Shown one piece after another: positions 17,753 through 27,125 of a DNA stretch of 64,000 nt. Each line of letters begins with the position of its first letter. Position 1 is the first letter of the stretch. The translations under genes were made by a program, and so were the position numbers. Under the pieces are notes generated by a model that was not told the origin of the DNA, did no database searches, and saw only the letters and a list, made by a program, of their open reading frames with translations. The stretch is from Leptospira sp. (GTDB lineage Bacteria > Spirochaetota > Leptospiria > Leptospirales > Leptospiraceae), in assembly GCA_027533185.1 (NCBI GenBank), contig JAPZTS010000037.1, forward strand, positions 1 to 64,000, given 5' to 3'.

Positions 17753-18772
17753 ATGAAATTAATTTTTAAATGGACCGCAGGCCTAATCCTAATCCTTAGC
17801 TCTTTTTTAGTATCAAGCTACAACTACTGTGTCGGCGACTACAATTATGATTCTTCCCAAAAATTCGACTCCTTTGACAGTTTTTATCAATACGAATTGG
17901 AAATCAGTAAAAAAGAAAATACAAGACCTGAGAATGAGGAGCTCCTTGTTCGTTATTCGGATGAAAAAACACCGATCGCAATTTTATACGTTCATGGTTT
18001 TGGTGCAAGTCGAAAGGAAGGTGATGAGGTCACAAATAAAATTTCCGAATACTTTGGAGCTAACACATATTATGTTAGATTGCCAGGCCATGGAACCAAT
18101 ATGGAGGACCATCTAAACACCGATTTTACAAAATACCTACAAGACGTCGAGACAAGTTTAATCCAAGTTCGTTCCCTCGGTCACAAAACAGTTGTGATCG
18201 GAACAAGTATGGGTGGTATGATTTCGACTTACCTTGCAGCAAAACATCCTGAACTCGTAGATTGTTTGATATTGGCATCACCTTTCTATGATTTTGCTGA
18301 CCCATCCGCACACCTTTTTCGATTCCATTGGGGGAAGTCTTTTATCAATGCTGTAATGGGTGAGATACGCATCTCAAAAAAAGATCCTAAAGACGAAGCT
18401 GGAAAGTATTGGTATATGGATCAGTACTATGCCGCAATCCAAAACATTTTGAATCTAAAAAGGTTCATTGATCGGGAAAACCCATTCCCAAATGTAAAAG
18501 CTCCCGTCTTACTTATGTATTACTACAAATCCGAAAGAGAACAGGACTTTACCGCTTCGGTGCCGGCTATGCTAAAGGCGTTTGAAAAAATCCAATCTGG
18601 CAATTCACCAAATCCACAGAACAAACTCTTACAAGTAGAAGGTGGAGCGCATGTTCTACTGTCAAAATATGTAAAAACTGATAAACCTTTCATTGAAAAC
18701 GCAATGATAAACTTTATAAAAGAAACAACGGGTGCAGAAGAAACAAAAGGATTAAAGAAAACCAAACGATAG
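17753..18772 (+). CDS. Exported alpha/beta hydrolase (esterase/lipase-like)
   Basis: A 339-residue protein with an N-terminal hydrophobic segment (about 8-26). The fold is shown by YVHGFGASRKEG (oxyanion region), the nucleophile elbow GTSMGG with Ser152, and GGAHVLL with the catalytic His near the end. A cap-like helical region occupies about 185-260. The family contains carboxylesterases and monoacylglycerol lipases; the substrate is unknown. It diverges from the PCu(A)C gene over 10 bases and its end overlaps the sensor kinase by 21 bases. Confidence 0.85.
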   Translation: MKLIFKWTAGLILILSSFLVSSYNYCVGDYNYDSSQKFDSFDSFYQYELEISKKENTRPENEELLVRYSDEKTPIAILYVHGFGASRKEGDEVTNKISEYFGANTYYVRLPGHGTNMEDHLNTDFTKYLQDVETSLIQVRSLGHKTVVIGTSMGGMISTYLAAKHPELVDCLILASPFYDFADPSAHLFRFHWGKSFINAVMGEIRISKKDPKDEAGKYWYMDQYYAAIQNILNLKRFIDRENPFPNVKAPVLLMYYYKSEREQDFTASVPAMLKAFEKIQSGNSPNPQNKLLQVEGGAHVLLSKYVKTDKPFIENAMINFIKETTGAEETKGLKKTKR

Positions 18773-20662
18773 TAAAATCGATTCATACAATTCATCCACT
18801 GATATAGGTTTGGAGCGGACTAATATTCCTTCCGCTTCAAGTTCTTCCACATCCAAACCATCCAAGTTACCCGTATAAAGAACTGCGGAAAGACTTGGTT
18901 TTTTCTCCTTTAACTTGCGTATGAGAGTGAGACCTGTCATTTGTTTCATTCGATAATCTGAAAGTAAAAAATCAGGTAACGTCAATTGCATCGCAAGTAA
19001 GGCCTCGTTTGAAGAGCTAAAGACCTTTGGATCAATTCCTTTTTCAGAAAGAACAAATTGTATTGCCTCACTCGCTGATTCGTCGTCTTCAACAACCCAA
19101 AACTTCTTTTTACGGATTTCTTCCCAAACTTCTTCAGGAGACTGTACATCAACAGAGGATTGTTTTGAAACGTGTTCCAATTGGAATTCTTCGGAGGAGG
19201 GTAAATAGATTTGTATTTCTAAAACCATAGGATCTGGTTTTTGAATGATAAATTCACCACCCCAGTTTTTAATATAGCGATTGATTAGGTGGAGTCCCGT
19301 CCAATTCAACTCATCTTCACCAAGAAAAATTTTCGATGGATCTGAATGGAAATCCAAGGTCGAAAGGGATAAACCTATTAACTCCAGTTTTATTGAAACT
19401 CTACGATCCTGACCTACCAAGGTTTTTACTTGAACAAAGCCCCTCTTTCGATCATCCCAAACAAATAGGCCTCCAGAAATAATCTCACTTAAAATTTTTG
19501 AAAAAAGAATCGGATCAACTTTTGCAAACAAAGGTGATTTGAAAAAATCAAATTGTAGCTCTACGTTCTTTGGAATTCCTGCCAAAAGGATTGGAATTGT
19601 TGATTCAATGATATTGGAAATGTCTACTTTCGTTACAACATTCTCGACTTTATTATTAGAATATTTTATGATGCGATGAATCATATCCCTTGCATTATTT
19701 GCTCCAGAACGAATCTTCGCAAAATAATCCAATATGGTTGAAAGATTCAATTGATTTGATCTAACCATTTCTTCACCCAATTGAGAAAATACGTGAATCG
19801 GTTGGAGGTAGTTATTCAAATCATGAGCAATATTTGTAGCAAGACTTCCAATTGTCTCCATAGTTTGTGAGTGGACTTGGTAGGATTCGATTTGTTTTTT
19901 TTCGGTGACATCATCTAAAAAAACATAATAAAAGTCTGGCCTACCATTGGAGTTGCGAAATGTATTAACTCGACGATAGACATTGATTCGTCGACCATCT
20001 TTTCTCGTTAGTTTGGATTCTTCCGCTCCCTCTTTAAAAAAGCTAAAATATTCTTTTTCTTCATCAGAAATTTTATCACCTTTGATTCGTTTGATGTTTA
20101 ATTCCGTCAGATTCTGAATACTATAACCCGTAATCTCCGTAAACTTGGGATTGACTCGAAAGTAACCTCCCTCCCAGTCTTGAAGTGCCATCCCAACGGA
20201 AGCGTTTTCAAACAAACTTAAAAAAAACTGAAATTGTTCTGTGATATTTCCTTCGTTGACTTTCTCATTTGTCACATCACGAACGAATACCAAGTGCGCA
20301 GTGCACGCTTCAATTTCAGGCCTAACCAATCTTTTTTTTTCAAATTGAAACCAACGAATTTCGCCGGAATCTTTTTTTGCCATTCGGAAATCTGAAACAA
20401 TCCTCTCCTTATCCATGTTTGGTTTTGTAGAAAGAAAATTTGCTTTAAAAATTTCTAAGTCTTCCGGCAAAAGATAACGCACCAAATCAATCTCATGGCA
20501 TCCATCCTCTCCAGGATCGCATCCGAATTCCTTTTTAAAAAAATCATTCGCAAACAAAATTTCACCCGAAGTAGGTTCGACGAGATAAATTCCACCGGAA
20601 AATAGTTCGGGGAGAGTCCGTAAGAAATCCATCATTAGGCTTGATTCTAAATTCGTTTGCAT
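18752..20662 (-). CDS. PAS-PAS sensor kinase-like protein with receiver domain; ATPase domain degraded
   Basis: A 636-residue cytosolic protein. Two PAS domains (about 15-135 and 140-255) precede a dimerisation/phosphoacceptor region with IAHDLNNYLQPI (His280). The following ATP-binding domain (about 345-490) lacks the N-box Asn and the DxGxG G1 box; only a trace, WTGLHLINRYIKNWGG, of the G2 region remains. A C-terminal receiver domain is intact: VVEDDES, phosphoacceptor Asp569 in LSDYRM, Thr597 and Lys618 in SKPI. I chose the ATG at 20662 (AAGG upstream); the longer frame to 20719 would overlap tatA. It may need another kinase or act as a phosphotransfer protein. Confidence 0.85.
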   Translation of the reverse strand: MQTNLESSLMMDFLRTLPELFSGGIYLVEPTSGEILFANDFFKKEFGCDPGEDGCHEIDLVRYLLPEDLEIFKANFLSTKPNMDKERIVSDFRMAKKDSGEIRWFQFEKKRLVRPEIEACTAHLVFVRDVTNEKVNEGNITEQFQFFLSLFENASVGMALQDWEGGYFRVNPKFTEITGYSIQNLTELNIKRIKGDKISDEEKEYFSFFKEGAEESKLTRKDGRRINVYRRVNTFRNSNGRPDFYYVFLDDVTEKKQIESYQVHSQTMETIGSLATNIAHDLNNYLQPIHVFSQLGEEMVRSNQLNLSTILDYFAKIRSGANNARDMIHRIIKYSNNKVENVVTKVDISNIIESTIPILLAGIPKNVELQFDFFKSPLFAKVDPILFSKILSEIISGGLFVWDDRKRGFVQVKTLVGQDRRVSIKLELIGLSLSTLDFHSDPSKIFLGEDELNWTGLHLINRYIKNWGGEFIIQKPDPMVLEIQIYLPSSEEFQLEHVSKQSSVDVQSPEEVWEEIRKKKFWVVEDDESASEAIQFVLSEKGIDPKVFSSSNEALLAMQLTLPDFLLSDYRMKQMTGLTLIRKLKEKKPSLSAVLYTGNLDGLDVEELEAEGILVRSKPISVDELYESILLSFGFL

Positions 20663-20685
20663 AACAGTTGCCTTAAGAGGAAAAT

Positions 20686-20943
20686 ATGCCATCCACTCCA
20701 TTATTGTTTCAAGCACCAATTGCTTTTTTTAACCTTGGTCCCTGGGAAATTGCTCTCATTGTCTTTTTAGCTTTGCTTTTTTTTGGTGGGAAACGTTTGC
20801 CTGGGCTTGCGAAGGACCTGGGATCCGGAATTAAGGAGTTTCGAAAATCCTTAACTGGTGGAGACGAGGAACCCCAAAACTCACTTCCGAATAACAACGA
20901 AGAATTCGAAAAACCAAAAGCCACAAAGAAAAAAAAGGCATAA
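20686..20943 (+). CDS. tatA: Twin-arginine translocase subunit TatA
   Basis: An 85-residue protein with one N-terminal membrane helix, the Gly of the hinge FFGGKRLPGLAKDLG, an amphipathic helix GIKEFRKSL and an acidic, then basic tail, all typical of TatA. AAGAGGA precedes the ATG. It would form the pore-like oligomers of the Tat pathway, with the downstream tatC product as receptor. Distinguishing TatA from TatB or TatE by sequence alone is not certain; no separate tatB is visible here. Confidence 0.93.
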   Translation: MPSTPLLFQAPIAFFNLGPWEIALIVFLALLFFGGKRLPGLAKDLGSGIKEFRKSLTGGDEEPQNSLPNNNEEFEKPKATKKKKA

Positions 20944-20952
20944 CCGTTCCCA

Positions 20953-21732
20953 TTGGGTAAAAAGTCCTTAAAACCCCTCCCATTACCTGAAAATTCCGAA
21001 ATCCGAGAGAAGTATATGACTCTCGGAGAGCATTTGGAAGAACTTAGGAGCCGTCTTATTTACGGCTCGTTAGTGGTCCTTGCATTTATGGGCATCACTC
21101 TCTACTTCGGAAGTGAAATCCATAGCATCCTGATTGGACCTTATCGGGCTGTTCTAGGTCCGGAGGCTCACTTCTACCAAATCCAGCTGATGGCCCCTTT
21201 TCTCATCTACCTCAAGACCTCTCTTATGCTCGCGGTCCTCATCGCGCTTCCCATCCTTCTTTTTATCCTCTGGGGTTTTATCGTACCAGCCGTTGACCCT
21301 CGTACAGAAAAATGGGGCAAAATCATCATACTTTTTTCTACCTTGTTGTTTTGGTCGGGAATTAGTCTTTGTTGGTTTACAGTCTTCGAGGGTTTTTTGC
21401 GTATTTTTTTGGTTGTTTTACGACCGGACGGGGTTGATCCATACTTGCCAATAGATGAATATTATGATCTATTTTTTAACTTACATTTAGTATTTGGTGC
21501 ATCGTTCCAGCTACCCATTGTACTAATTTTACTTGGAAGAATAGGAATCCTCTCATCGAAATATTTGATCTCGAAATGGAGAGAAAGTATTCTCATTATT
21601 GCAGTAGTATCCGCAGTACTCTCACCGGGTCCAGATGTGTTTTCCATGATGATGTTATTACTGCCTCTCAGTTTTCTATTTTTTCTATCTGCATTTCTAA
21701 TGAGAATCATTGAATCTGGCGATTCAAAATGA
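20953..21732 (+). CDS. tatC: Twin-arginine translocase subunit TatC
   Basis: A 259-residue protein with six membrane helices and the N-terminal signature MTLGEHLEELRSRLI, plus the conserved FxxPxF-like segments. The annotated start is a TTG at 20953 9 bases after tatA; the ATG at 21016, just before the signature and preceded by GAGAGAAG, is an equally credible start. It binds twin-arginine signal peptides in the inner membrane. Its stop overlaps the start of the PP2C-like gene by 4 bases. Confidence 0.95.
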   Translation: MGKKSLKPLPLPENSEIREKYMTLGEHLEELRSRLIYGSLVVLAFMGITLYFGSEIHSILIGPYRAVLGPEAHFYQIQLMAPFLIYLKTSLMLAVLIALPILLFILWGFIVPAVDPRTEKWGKIIILFSTLLFWSGISLCWFTVFEGFLRIFLVVLRPDGVDPYLPIDEYYDLFFNLHLVFGASFQLPIVLILLGRIGILSSKYLISKWRESILIIAVVSAVLSPGPDVFSMMMLLLPLSFLFFLSAFLMRIIESGDSK

Positions 21733-22823
21733 ACCCAAGAGTTAAATACGCAAGTCTCATAGGAATAATATCTTTTTTTTTCTTTCAGTCTCACTTTTTG
21801 TTATCTGAGTTTGTTTTTATCAATTGGCAAAATCCAAAGGGTGAGAACACTCTCAACTTTAATATATTTGGTGTGTATTCTTCTTTTTTCTTTTCGCTCA
21901 TAATCGGATTTATAAGTTTTTTTATTATAGGTTTTATTTATAAATTTATTCACAATTTGATCTCCCATATTCAAGACGAATCCCCTTCCTCTTATATAAA
22001 TGCTATTCCAACAAATTCGGATGAGTACAGTTTGTACCAATCGATTAAATTATCTCTATTAGGATCAGATTCTCCTATTAAAAGTGAACATTTTGAAAAT
22101 AAATTTGATTGGGCAATGTCAAAATCCAGTGCTATCAATCGAGTTATACCTGATATAAAAATCCCAAAAATCTCCGGTTTCGACATAGCAGTCTTCCCTT
22201 CTGTGATGAGATATGTTGGTTCTGATTACATACGTTTGCACAAGACAAAGGATGGGATGATTGGAATTTTTGCAGGTCATATGGAACCAGGAATATTGGA
22301 ATCCACAGAACGCGTGTTTATACATGGAGTAACCACTGGAATTCCTTTTGATAGTTTGAGCTCTGAGGAGTCCGTATCTCTTTTAGAGAAACATCTTCAT
22401 CAATTCGAATTCGAGGGTTTGAAAATATCTATTTTTGCACTCACGGAAGATTCCGATTCGATGAAGTTCTTACATTTTATGGATATGCCGATTTTTCAAT
22501 TTTCCAACCACGGAATTCAGATCATCGAAGGAAACGGGGATGACCGCTGGCATGCCTTACACGACCACACTTCTTCCATTGCAGACGGAATCGAAGTAGG
22601 CGATTTCTTAGTTTGGGCAAGTGATCGTTCACTTACGGAATTTGGAATGACCTCGTTTGAGATTATGGAAGAGTTTGTTGATTATTTGCTCGATTTAAAC
22701 CCAAAATCGGCAAGAGAAATGTTACTCGCAATTGCAAAGAAAATGAGTGCTCTCGGCAAAGAAAGAAATCTTACAAACCCTATGGAAAAACTCTCCATCA
22801 TAGTGGTTTCAAAGACTCGGTAA
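21729..22823 (+). CDS. Membrane protein with a degraded PP2C/SpoIIE-like phosphatase domain
   Basis: A 364-residue protein with two N-terminal membrane helices (about 8-30 and 45-70) and a cytosolic domain from about 135 to the end. That domain follows the SpoIIE/PP2C order (an FDIAVFPS start, a GSDY where GGDY is usual, GDFLVWASDRS where GD-xx-YTDG is usual, LSIIVVSK at the end). The second metal motif DVSGHG is replaced by GHMEPG, and the terminal DD pair is lost. The phosphatase is probably inactive and perhaps a binding module. It is translationally coupled to tatC. Confidence 0.7.
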   Translation: MNPRVKYASLIGIISFFFFQSHFLLSEFVFINWQNPKGENTLNFNIFGVYSSFFFSLIIGFISFFIIGFIYKFIHNLISHIQDESPSSYINAIPTNSDEYSLYQSIKLSLLGSDSPIKSEHFENKFDWAMSKSSAINRVIPDIKIPKISGFDIAVFPSVMRYVGSDYIRLHKTKDGMIGIFAGHMEPGILESTERVFIHGVTTGIPFDSLSSEESVSLLEKHLHQFEFEGLKISIFALTEDSDSMKFLHFMDMPIFQFSNHGIQIIEGNGDDRWHALHDHTSSIADGIEVGDFLVWASDRSLTEFGMTSFEIMEEFVDYLLDLNPKSAREMLLAIAKKMSALGKERNLTNPMEKLSIIVVSKTR

Positions 22824-22831
22824 TTCAAGAA

Positions 22832-23641
22832 TTAGAATTTTCTATCGGATAACAATCGTAAGGAATGAAGTATCAATTCCCTTTTGCCCCAATCCCCATG
22901 ACCTGGAACAACAACTTCCATGTCAGGATAACGATCTAAAAGTTTTTTTAAAGACCCGGGCCAAGTATCGAGGTTTGCATCAGAAAGATTTCCCATAGTT
23001 TTAGAATCTATGGATTTTATAAGACAGCCACCAAACAGAATCCGAGTGTCTGGCAACCAAACTACTATATTATCAGGTGAATGTCCTTCGCCAGGGTAGT
23101 AGATTTCGATACCAGTCCCTCCTAAAGCCAAACGGTTGTTAAAATTTAGATCAGCCTTTGGCAAGGAAGTGATTCCTTGTTTTTTTAAGAGAGTGGCCGT
23201 TAGTCCACTGGATTGTACAGGGATATTGGATTTTAAAAAGTATTCCATTCCGCCACGCCGATCCTCGTGAAAATGGGTGAGGATGACAAGTGAGACTCCA
23301 ATTCCAAATTTTTCCTGAATCATCTGAACCAACTCCTCCGTTTGGTCGAGAGTCCAGGCAGTATCAACAAGGACTGCTCCTTTCGGCGTGCGAACTACAA
23401 GACCATTGGATTCCATGTAGGAACCTTGAACGACCCCGTAACTTCTATGCATCCAAACAGAATCTTTGATAGGAGTCAGGGATAAATTTGGCCGTTTCCT
23501 AAGACGGCTATCCAAAACTATTTTGGAATCTTGATTTTGGCCTGCTTTATTTTGATTTTGCGCACAGTGAAAACAAAACGATCCAACCAATAAACAGATG
23601 TAAATTCCAAGAGGAACGGATCGTATTAACGACAGCCCCAT
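22832..23641 (-). CDS. Subclass B1 metallo-beta-lactamase
   Basis: A 269-residue protein whose zinc ligands all fall where subclass B1 enzymes have them: THFHEDRRGG (His123, His125, Asp127), GEGHSPDN (His187), FGGCLIKS (Cys206) and VPGHGDWG (His248). The flanking DNIVVWLPDTRILFGG is closely B1-like. The N-terminus is a signal peptide with a possible lipobox (Cys23 or Cys26). I start it at the ATG 23641 because the longer frame to 23731 would run into clpX; no clear ribosome site is visible. It lies 22 bases after clpX on the same strand and would hydrolyse beta-lactams in the periplasm. Confidence 0.88.
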   Translation of the reverse strand: MGLSLIRSVPLGIYICLLVGSFCFHCAQNQNKAGQNQDSKIVLDSRLRKRPNLSLTPIKDSVWMHRSYGVVQGSYMESNGLVVRTPKGAVLVDTAWTLDQTEELVQMIQEKFGIGVSLVILTHFHEDRRGGMEYFLKSNIPVQSSGLTATLLKKQGITSLPKADLNFNNRLALGGTGIEIYYPGEGHSPDNIVVWLPDTRILFGGCLIKSIDSKTMGNLSDANLDTWPGSLKKLLDRYPDMEVVVPGHGDWGKRELILHSLRLLSDRKF

Positions 23642-23663
23642 TGACACGAGATTGTTATTTTTG

Positions 23664-24944
23664 TTATGCGATCTTTTCAATTTCAGATTTGAGTATAGTG
23701 ATAGGCGGTTCGTTTTTGTAAACCGTCTCATCTGTCACAATCACTTCCAAAACATCCTTCCTTGAAGGAATTTGGAACATCAAATCCATCATAATCTCTT
23801 CAACAATTGCTCTGAGGCCGCGTGCACCACTCTCTCTTGAGATCGCAGTTTCTGCAATCGCTTCGATTGCTTTTTCCGTAAACTTGAGTTTCACATTCTC
23901 AATATCAAACATCTTTTGGTATTGTTTGAGTAGGGAATTTTTTGGTTCTGTAAAAATTGCTTTTAAACTATCGATTGTTAGTTCATCCAAAGTTGCAATG
24001 ATGGGAAGCCTTCCTATAAATTCAGGAATGAGTCCAAATTTCATCAAATCATCTGGAATCACATGGTGGATCACAGATTTCTCCAAATCGATCACTTTGC
24101 CTTTTGTGTTTTTGACTTCCTCTGCTTTAAACCCAATGGACTTTACGCCTACACGTTGTTTGATGATTTGATCCAATCCAACGAAGGCACCACCACAAAT
24201 AAAGAGGATATTTTTTGTTTCAACGGCAATGTATTCTTGGTGTGGGTGCTTTCGCCCACCTTGTGGTGGAACGTTTGCAACTGTGCCTTCTATGATTTTT
24301 AAAAGGGCTTGCTGTACACCCTCTCCGCTAACATCCCGAGTGATTGAAGCCGAGTCCGATTTACGAGAAATTTTATCAATCTCATCGATGTAAATAATCC
24401 CCATTTCGGCTTTTTTTACATCGTTTTCTGAGTTTTGAATGAGTTTTAGAATGATATTCTCCACATCTTCACCCACATAACCTGCTTCTGTAAGGGCAGT
24501 TGCATCTACAATTGCAAAGGGAACTTTGATGATACGGGCAAGCGTCTGTGCGAGGAGGGTTTTTCCGGAACCTGTCGGCCCAATGAGCATGATATTGGAT
24601 TTTTCAAGTTCGATCTCACCGGTTTTTCGTTCATTGTGAAACACTCGTTTGTAGTGGTTGTAAACTGCCACAGAAAGAGCTTTTTTTGCCTGCTCTTGAC
24701 CAATCACATACTGGTCTAAGATTTTTTTGATTTCTGTTGGTTTGGGAACTTCGCCAACGATTGTTGTCTTCTCCACACCTTGTGGTTCGTCGGCAACGAT
24801 TTCATTACAAAGGGAGATGCATTCATCACAGATGTAAACACCAGGACCTGCCACAAGCCTTCTTACTTCGTCCTGTGCCTTCCCACAGAAGGAACAGTGA
24901 AGTTTTTCTCGAGTATTTCCAGCTTGCATTGGGCGTTTGGTCAT
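23664..24944 (-). CDS. clpX: ClpX, ATP-dependent unfoldase of the ClpXP protease
   Basis: A 426-residue AAA+ protein. An N-terminal zinc-binding domain has CSFCGK and CDECISLC; Walker A is GPTGSGKT, Walker B is [10 protein letters not shown], and the sensor regions follow. It unfolds tagged substrates and feeds them to ClpP. AAGGAGGG lies 6 bases before the ATG, a strong site. The order tig-clpP-clpX is conserved across many bacteria. Length and motifs are normal for the family. Confidence 0.98.
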   Translation of the reverse strand: MTKRPMQAGNTREKLHCSFCGKAQDEVRRLVAGPGVYICDECISLCNEIVADEPQGVEKTTIVGEVPKPTEIKKILDQYVIGQEQAKKALSVAVYNHYKRVFHNERKTGEIELEKSNIMLIGPTGSGKTLLAQTLARIIKVPFAIVDATALTEAGYVGEDVENIILKLIQNSENDVKKAEMGIIYIDEIDKISRKSDSASITRDVSGEGVQQALLKIIEGTVANVPPQGGRKHPHQEYIAVETKNILFICGGAFVGLDQIIKQRVGVKSIGFKAEEVKNTKGKVIDLEKSVIHHVIPDDLMKFGLIPEFIGRLPIIATLDELTIDSLKAIFTEPKNSLLKQYQKMFDIENVKLKFTEKAIEAIAETAISRESGARGLRAIVEEIMMDLMFQIPSRKDVLEVIVTDETVYKNEPPITILKSEIEKIA

Positions 24945-24957
24945 GAGATAGCCCTCC

Positions 24958-25557
24958 TTAGGCTTGCATCTGTTTCCTTTCTTGGATCACATTGTCGATG
25001 ACTCCGTATTCTTTGGCTTCATCGGCACTCATAAAAAAATTACGTTCTGTGTCTTTTCGGATTTGGTCGGATGATTTTCCGGTGTGTCTACCATAAAGAT
25101 CGATCAATTTGTCCTTAATCTTTACGATTTCTCTAGCAGAAATCTCGATGTCGGATGCTTGTCCACCAGCGCCACCATAGGGTTGGTGCAACATAATTCT
25201 AGAATTGGGAAGTGCAGATCGTTTTCCTTTTGCACCACCTGCTAAAAGTAATGCGGCCATCGAAGAAGCCTGTCCAATGCAGAGAGTTCTCACTTCTGGT
25301 TTGATAAGTTGCATCGTATCGTAGATCGCAAGTCCTGAGCTCACATACCCACCTGGGCTATTGATATAGAGATAGATATCCCTGTCAGGGTTTTCAGCTT
25401 CCAAAAATAGGAGCTGTGCCGAGATTACATTCGCATAGGTCTCGTCTATTGCGGAACCCAAAAAAATAATTCGGTCTTTTAGGAGCCTAGAGAAGATATC
25501 GTATTGGCGTTCTCCTCGGCTGGTTTGTTCGATTACATAAGGCATCAATGTTGACAT
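24958..25557 (-). CDS. clpP: ClpP, ATP-dependent protease catalytic subunit
   Basis: A 199-residue serine protease subunit with the catalytic Ser in GQASSMAA, the His in MLHQPYGG, and the Asp in the DTERN region. The N-terminus [17 protein letters not shown] is typical of the mature-type family. It assembles into two stacked heptamers and works with ClpX encoded 13 bases downstream. GGGAAAGAA precedes the ATG, and it starts 3 bases after tig. Confidence 0.98.
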   Translation of the reverse strand: MSTLMPYVIEQTSRGERQYDIFSRLLKDRIIFLGSAIDETYANVISAQLLFLEAENPDRDIYLYINSPGGYVSSGLAIYDTMQLIKPEVRTLCIGQASSMAALLLAGGAKGKRSALPNSRIMLHQPYGGAGGQASDIEISAREIVKIKDKLIDLYGRHTGKSSDQIRKDTERNFFMSADEAKEYGVIDNVIQERKQMQA

Positions 25558-25560
25558 AGT

Positions 25561-26904
25561 TTATTCTTTCCCACTCAATAGCTTTTCGGCATCTTCCGTC
25601 GTTATGGACTTAGGAGATTTTTTCTCTACTTCAGAATAAACAAACTCGTCGATTTTATCAAACAGGAATTTGTCCCGGTAGAAGGATTCTGCCTTTTGTT
25701 TTTGGACTTCTTTTTTCAGAGACTCGGCAGGAATTCCTTGTGCACTCGCCTCTTTTTCGTAACCTGCCGCAACTTCTTCCTCGGAAATTTGGATTTTGTG
25801 TTCCTCGGCGATTTTTTGTTTCAAAATATAGGACTGGATCCGTTTTTCGGCTGCCTTTGAAAAAGACTCTCGAACTTCTTTTTCTTCCTTTCCCAACCGT
25901 TTTGCATAATCGGAAATACTGGACACAGGCAGACCAAATTCGCGCATAAAGTTTTGGAAAACAGAATCTGTCTCTTCGTAGATCAAAGACTCAGGGATTA
26001 AAAATTTTGCCTCTTTGATGATTTCCGTATAGGCATCATCAATCGCTCGTTTTTTGAGGGCGGATGCAAAAACATCTTCGAGTTGTTTTTTCGTTTTATC
26101 TTTTAACTCTTGCAAGTTGGCAGAACCATCCACTTCGGATGCAAAGTCATCGTTGATATCCGGATAACTCACCTTATAGATAGCCGTCACTTGGACTGTG
26201 TATAAAAATGACTTTCCTGCACTCTCTGGTGACTGCGGAAACACATCTGGGTATTGGAATGTAAACTCTTTGGTTTCATTCATCTTCATTCCAACTAAGT
26301 TGCTTTCAAATCCTGGAGGATTTTGTGGTGCACCCATTTGGAACTTCCCCGTTTGGAAGGCATCAGGGTATTCTTTTCCCTCTTCCTTAAATTTGTATTG
26401 GATTTCCAATAGGTCGGTTACTTCCACTGGTTCGGATTCTTCTTTGAGTGTATTACGAGCTAAGTTTTTTTGAATTCCTTCCAATTCTTTTTGGATATCT
26501 GCCTCAGTTATCTTAATCTCTTTAGGTTGGATTTTGATCTTCTTTATCTTTGGCAATGTAACTTCAGGCTTAGTGTCGTATGTAGTCTTTGCTTTAGCGC
26601 CTGTCTTTCGATCAAATGTTTCCATTTGGAATTGAGGAATTCGGATAGGTTTGTGTTCTAGTTTTTCAAAAAGATCAGCCATAGCTTGGTTGAGCATCAG
26701 GTTGGCTGCGTCATCCATAACGGAATCGCCGAGAACTTTTTCCACCATATGGAGGGGAGCCTTACCCGGACGAAAACCCGGTATCTTAACTTTAGAAGAA
26801 GCATTTACATAAGCTTTTTGGAAGGCAGACTCTACCTCAGATGCAGTAAATTGAATGGTCAGGTCGCATGTAGCGTTATTATTTTTTTTAGCAGTAAATT
26901 CCAT
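25561..26904 (-). CDS. tig: Trigger factor, ribosome-associated chaperone
   Basis: A 447-residue chaperone with the ribosome-binding signature GFRPGKAP in the N-terminal domain (about 30-45), an FKBP-type PPIase domain in the middle (about 150-240) and a helical C-terminal arm. I start it at the ATG at 26904; the longer open frame runs through the tRNA gene and is not real. First protein gene of the tig-clpP-clpX operon, 81 bases downstream of tRNA-Gly. Confidence 0.97.
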   Translation of the reverse strand: MEFTAKKNNNATCDLTIQFTASEVESAFQKAYVNASSKVKIPGFRPGKAPLHMVEKVLGDSVMDDAANLMLNQAMADLFEKLEHKPIRIPQFQMETFDRKTGAKAKTTYDTKPEVTLPKIKKIKIQPKEIKITEADIQKELEGIQKNLARNTLKEESEPVEVTDLLEIQYKFKEEGKEYPDAFQTGKFQMGAPQNPPGFESNLVGMKMNETKEFTFQYPDVFPQSPESAGKSFLYTVQVTAIYKVSYPDINDDFASEVDGSANLQELKDKTKKQLEDVFASALKKRAIDDAYTEIIKEAKFLIPESLIYEETDSVFQNFMREFGLPVSSISDYAKRLGKEEKEVRESFSKAAEKRIQSYILKQKIAEEHKIQISEEEVAAGYEKEASAQGIPAESLKKEVQKQKAESFYRDKFLFDKIDEFVYSEVEKKSPKSITTEDAEKLLSGKE

Positions 26905-26985
26905 GGTTCTATATCCAGTGTAAAAATGGGAAGTGTGTTGGAAAGGAAAAAGACCCAAAAATGGATCTGTGACATACCTTCTTTT

Positions 26986-27057
26986 AGCGGGAAACGGGAT
27001 TCGAACCCGCGACCCTCTCCTTGGCAAGGAGATGCTCTACCACTGAGCTATTCCCGC
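26986..27057 (-). tRNA. tRNA-Gly (anticodon GCC)
   Basis: A 72-base cloverleaf on the minus strand. The 7-base acceptor stem pairs GCGGGAA with TTCCCGC, the anticodon loop reads TTGCCAA, giving anticodon GCC, and the T-loop is GGTTCGAATCCC. The discriminator base is T, as usual for tRNA-Gly. CCA is not encoded. It lies directly ahead of tig in the same orientation. Confidence 0.97.
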
Positions 27058-27083
27058 AAAGAAGGTAATTTGTTTCACCATGA

Positions 27084-27113
27084 TTTTCCTTGTCGATGAA
27101 TCCGCAAGGAAAA
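27084..27113. repeat. Inverted repeat between tenA and tRNA-Gly
   Basis: Perfect 9-base arms TTTTCCTTG (27084-27092) and CAAGGAAAA (27105-27113) with a 12-base loop. No clean T-run follows on either strand, so it is not a textbook terminator. It lies just past the 3' end of tenA. Confidence 0.5.
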
Positions 27114-27125
27114 ACTGAATCTATG

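Noticed and set aside
23642..23731. Upstream extension of the beta-lactamase
   Set aside because: It overlaps the 3' end of clpX on the same strand and would bury the signal peptide.
26904..27027. Upstream extension of tig
   Set aside because: It runs through tRNA-Gly; the family start is the ATG at 26904.
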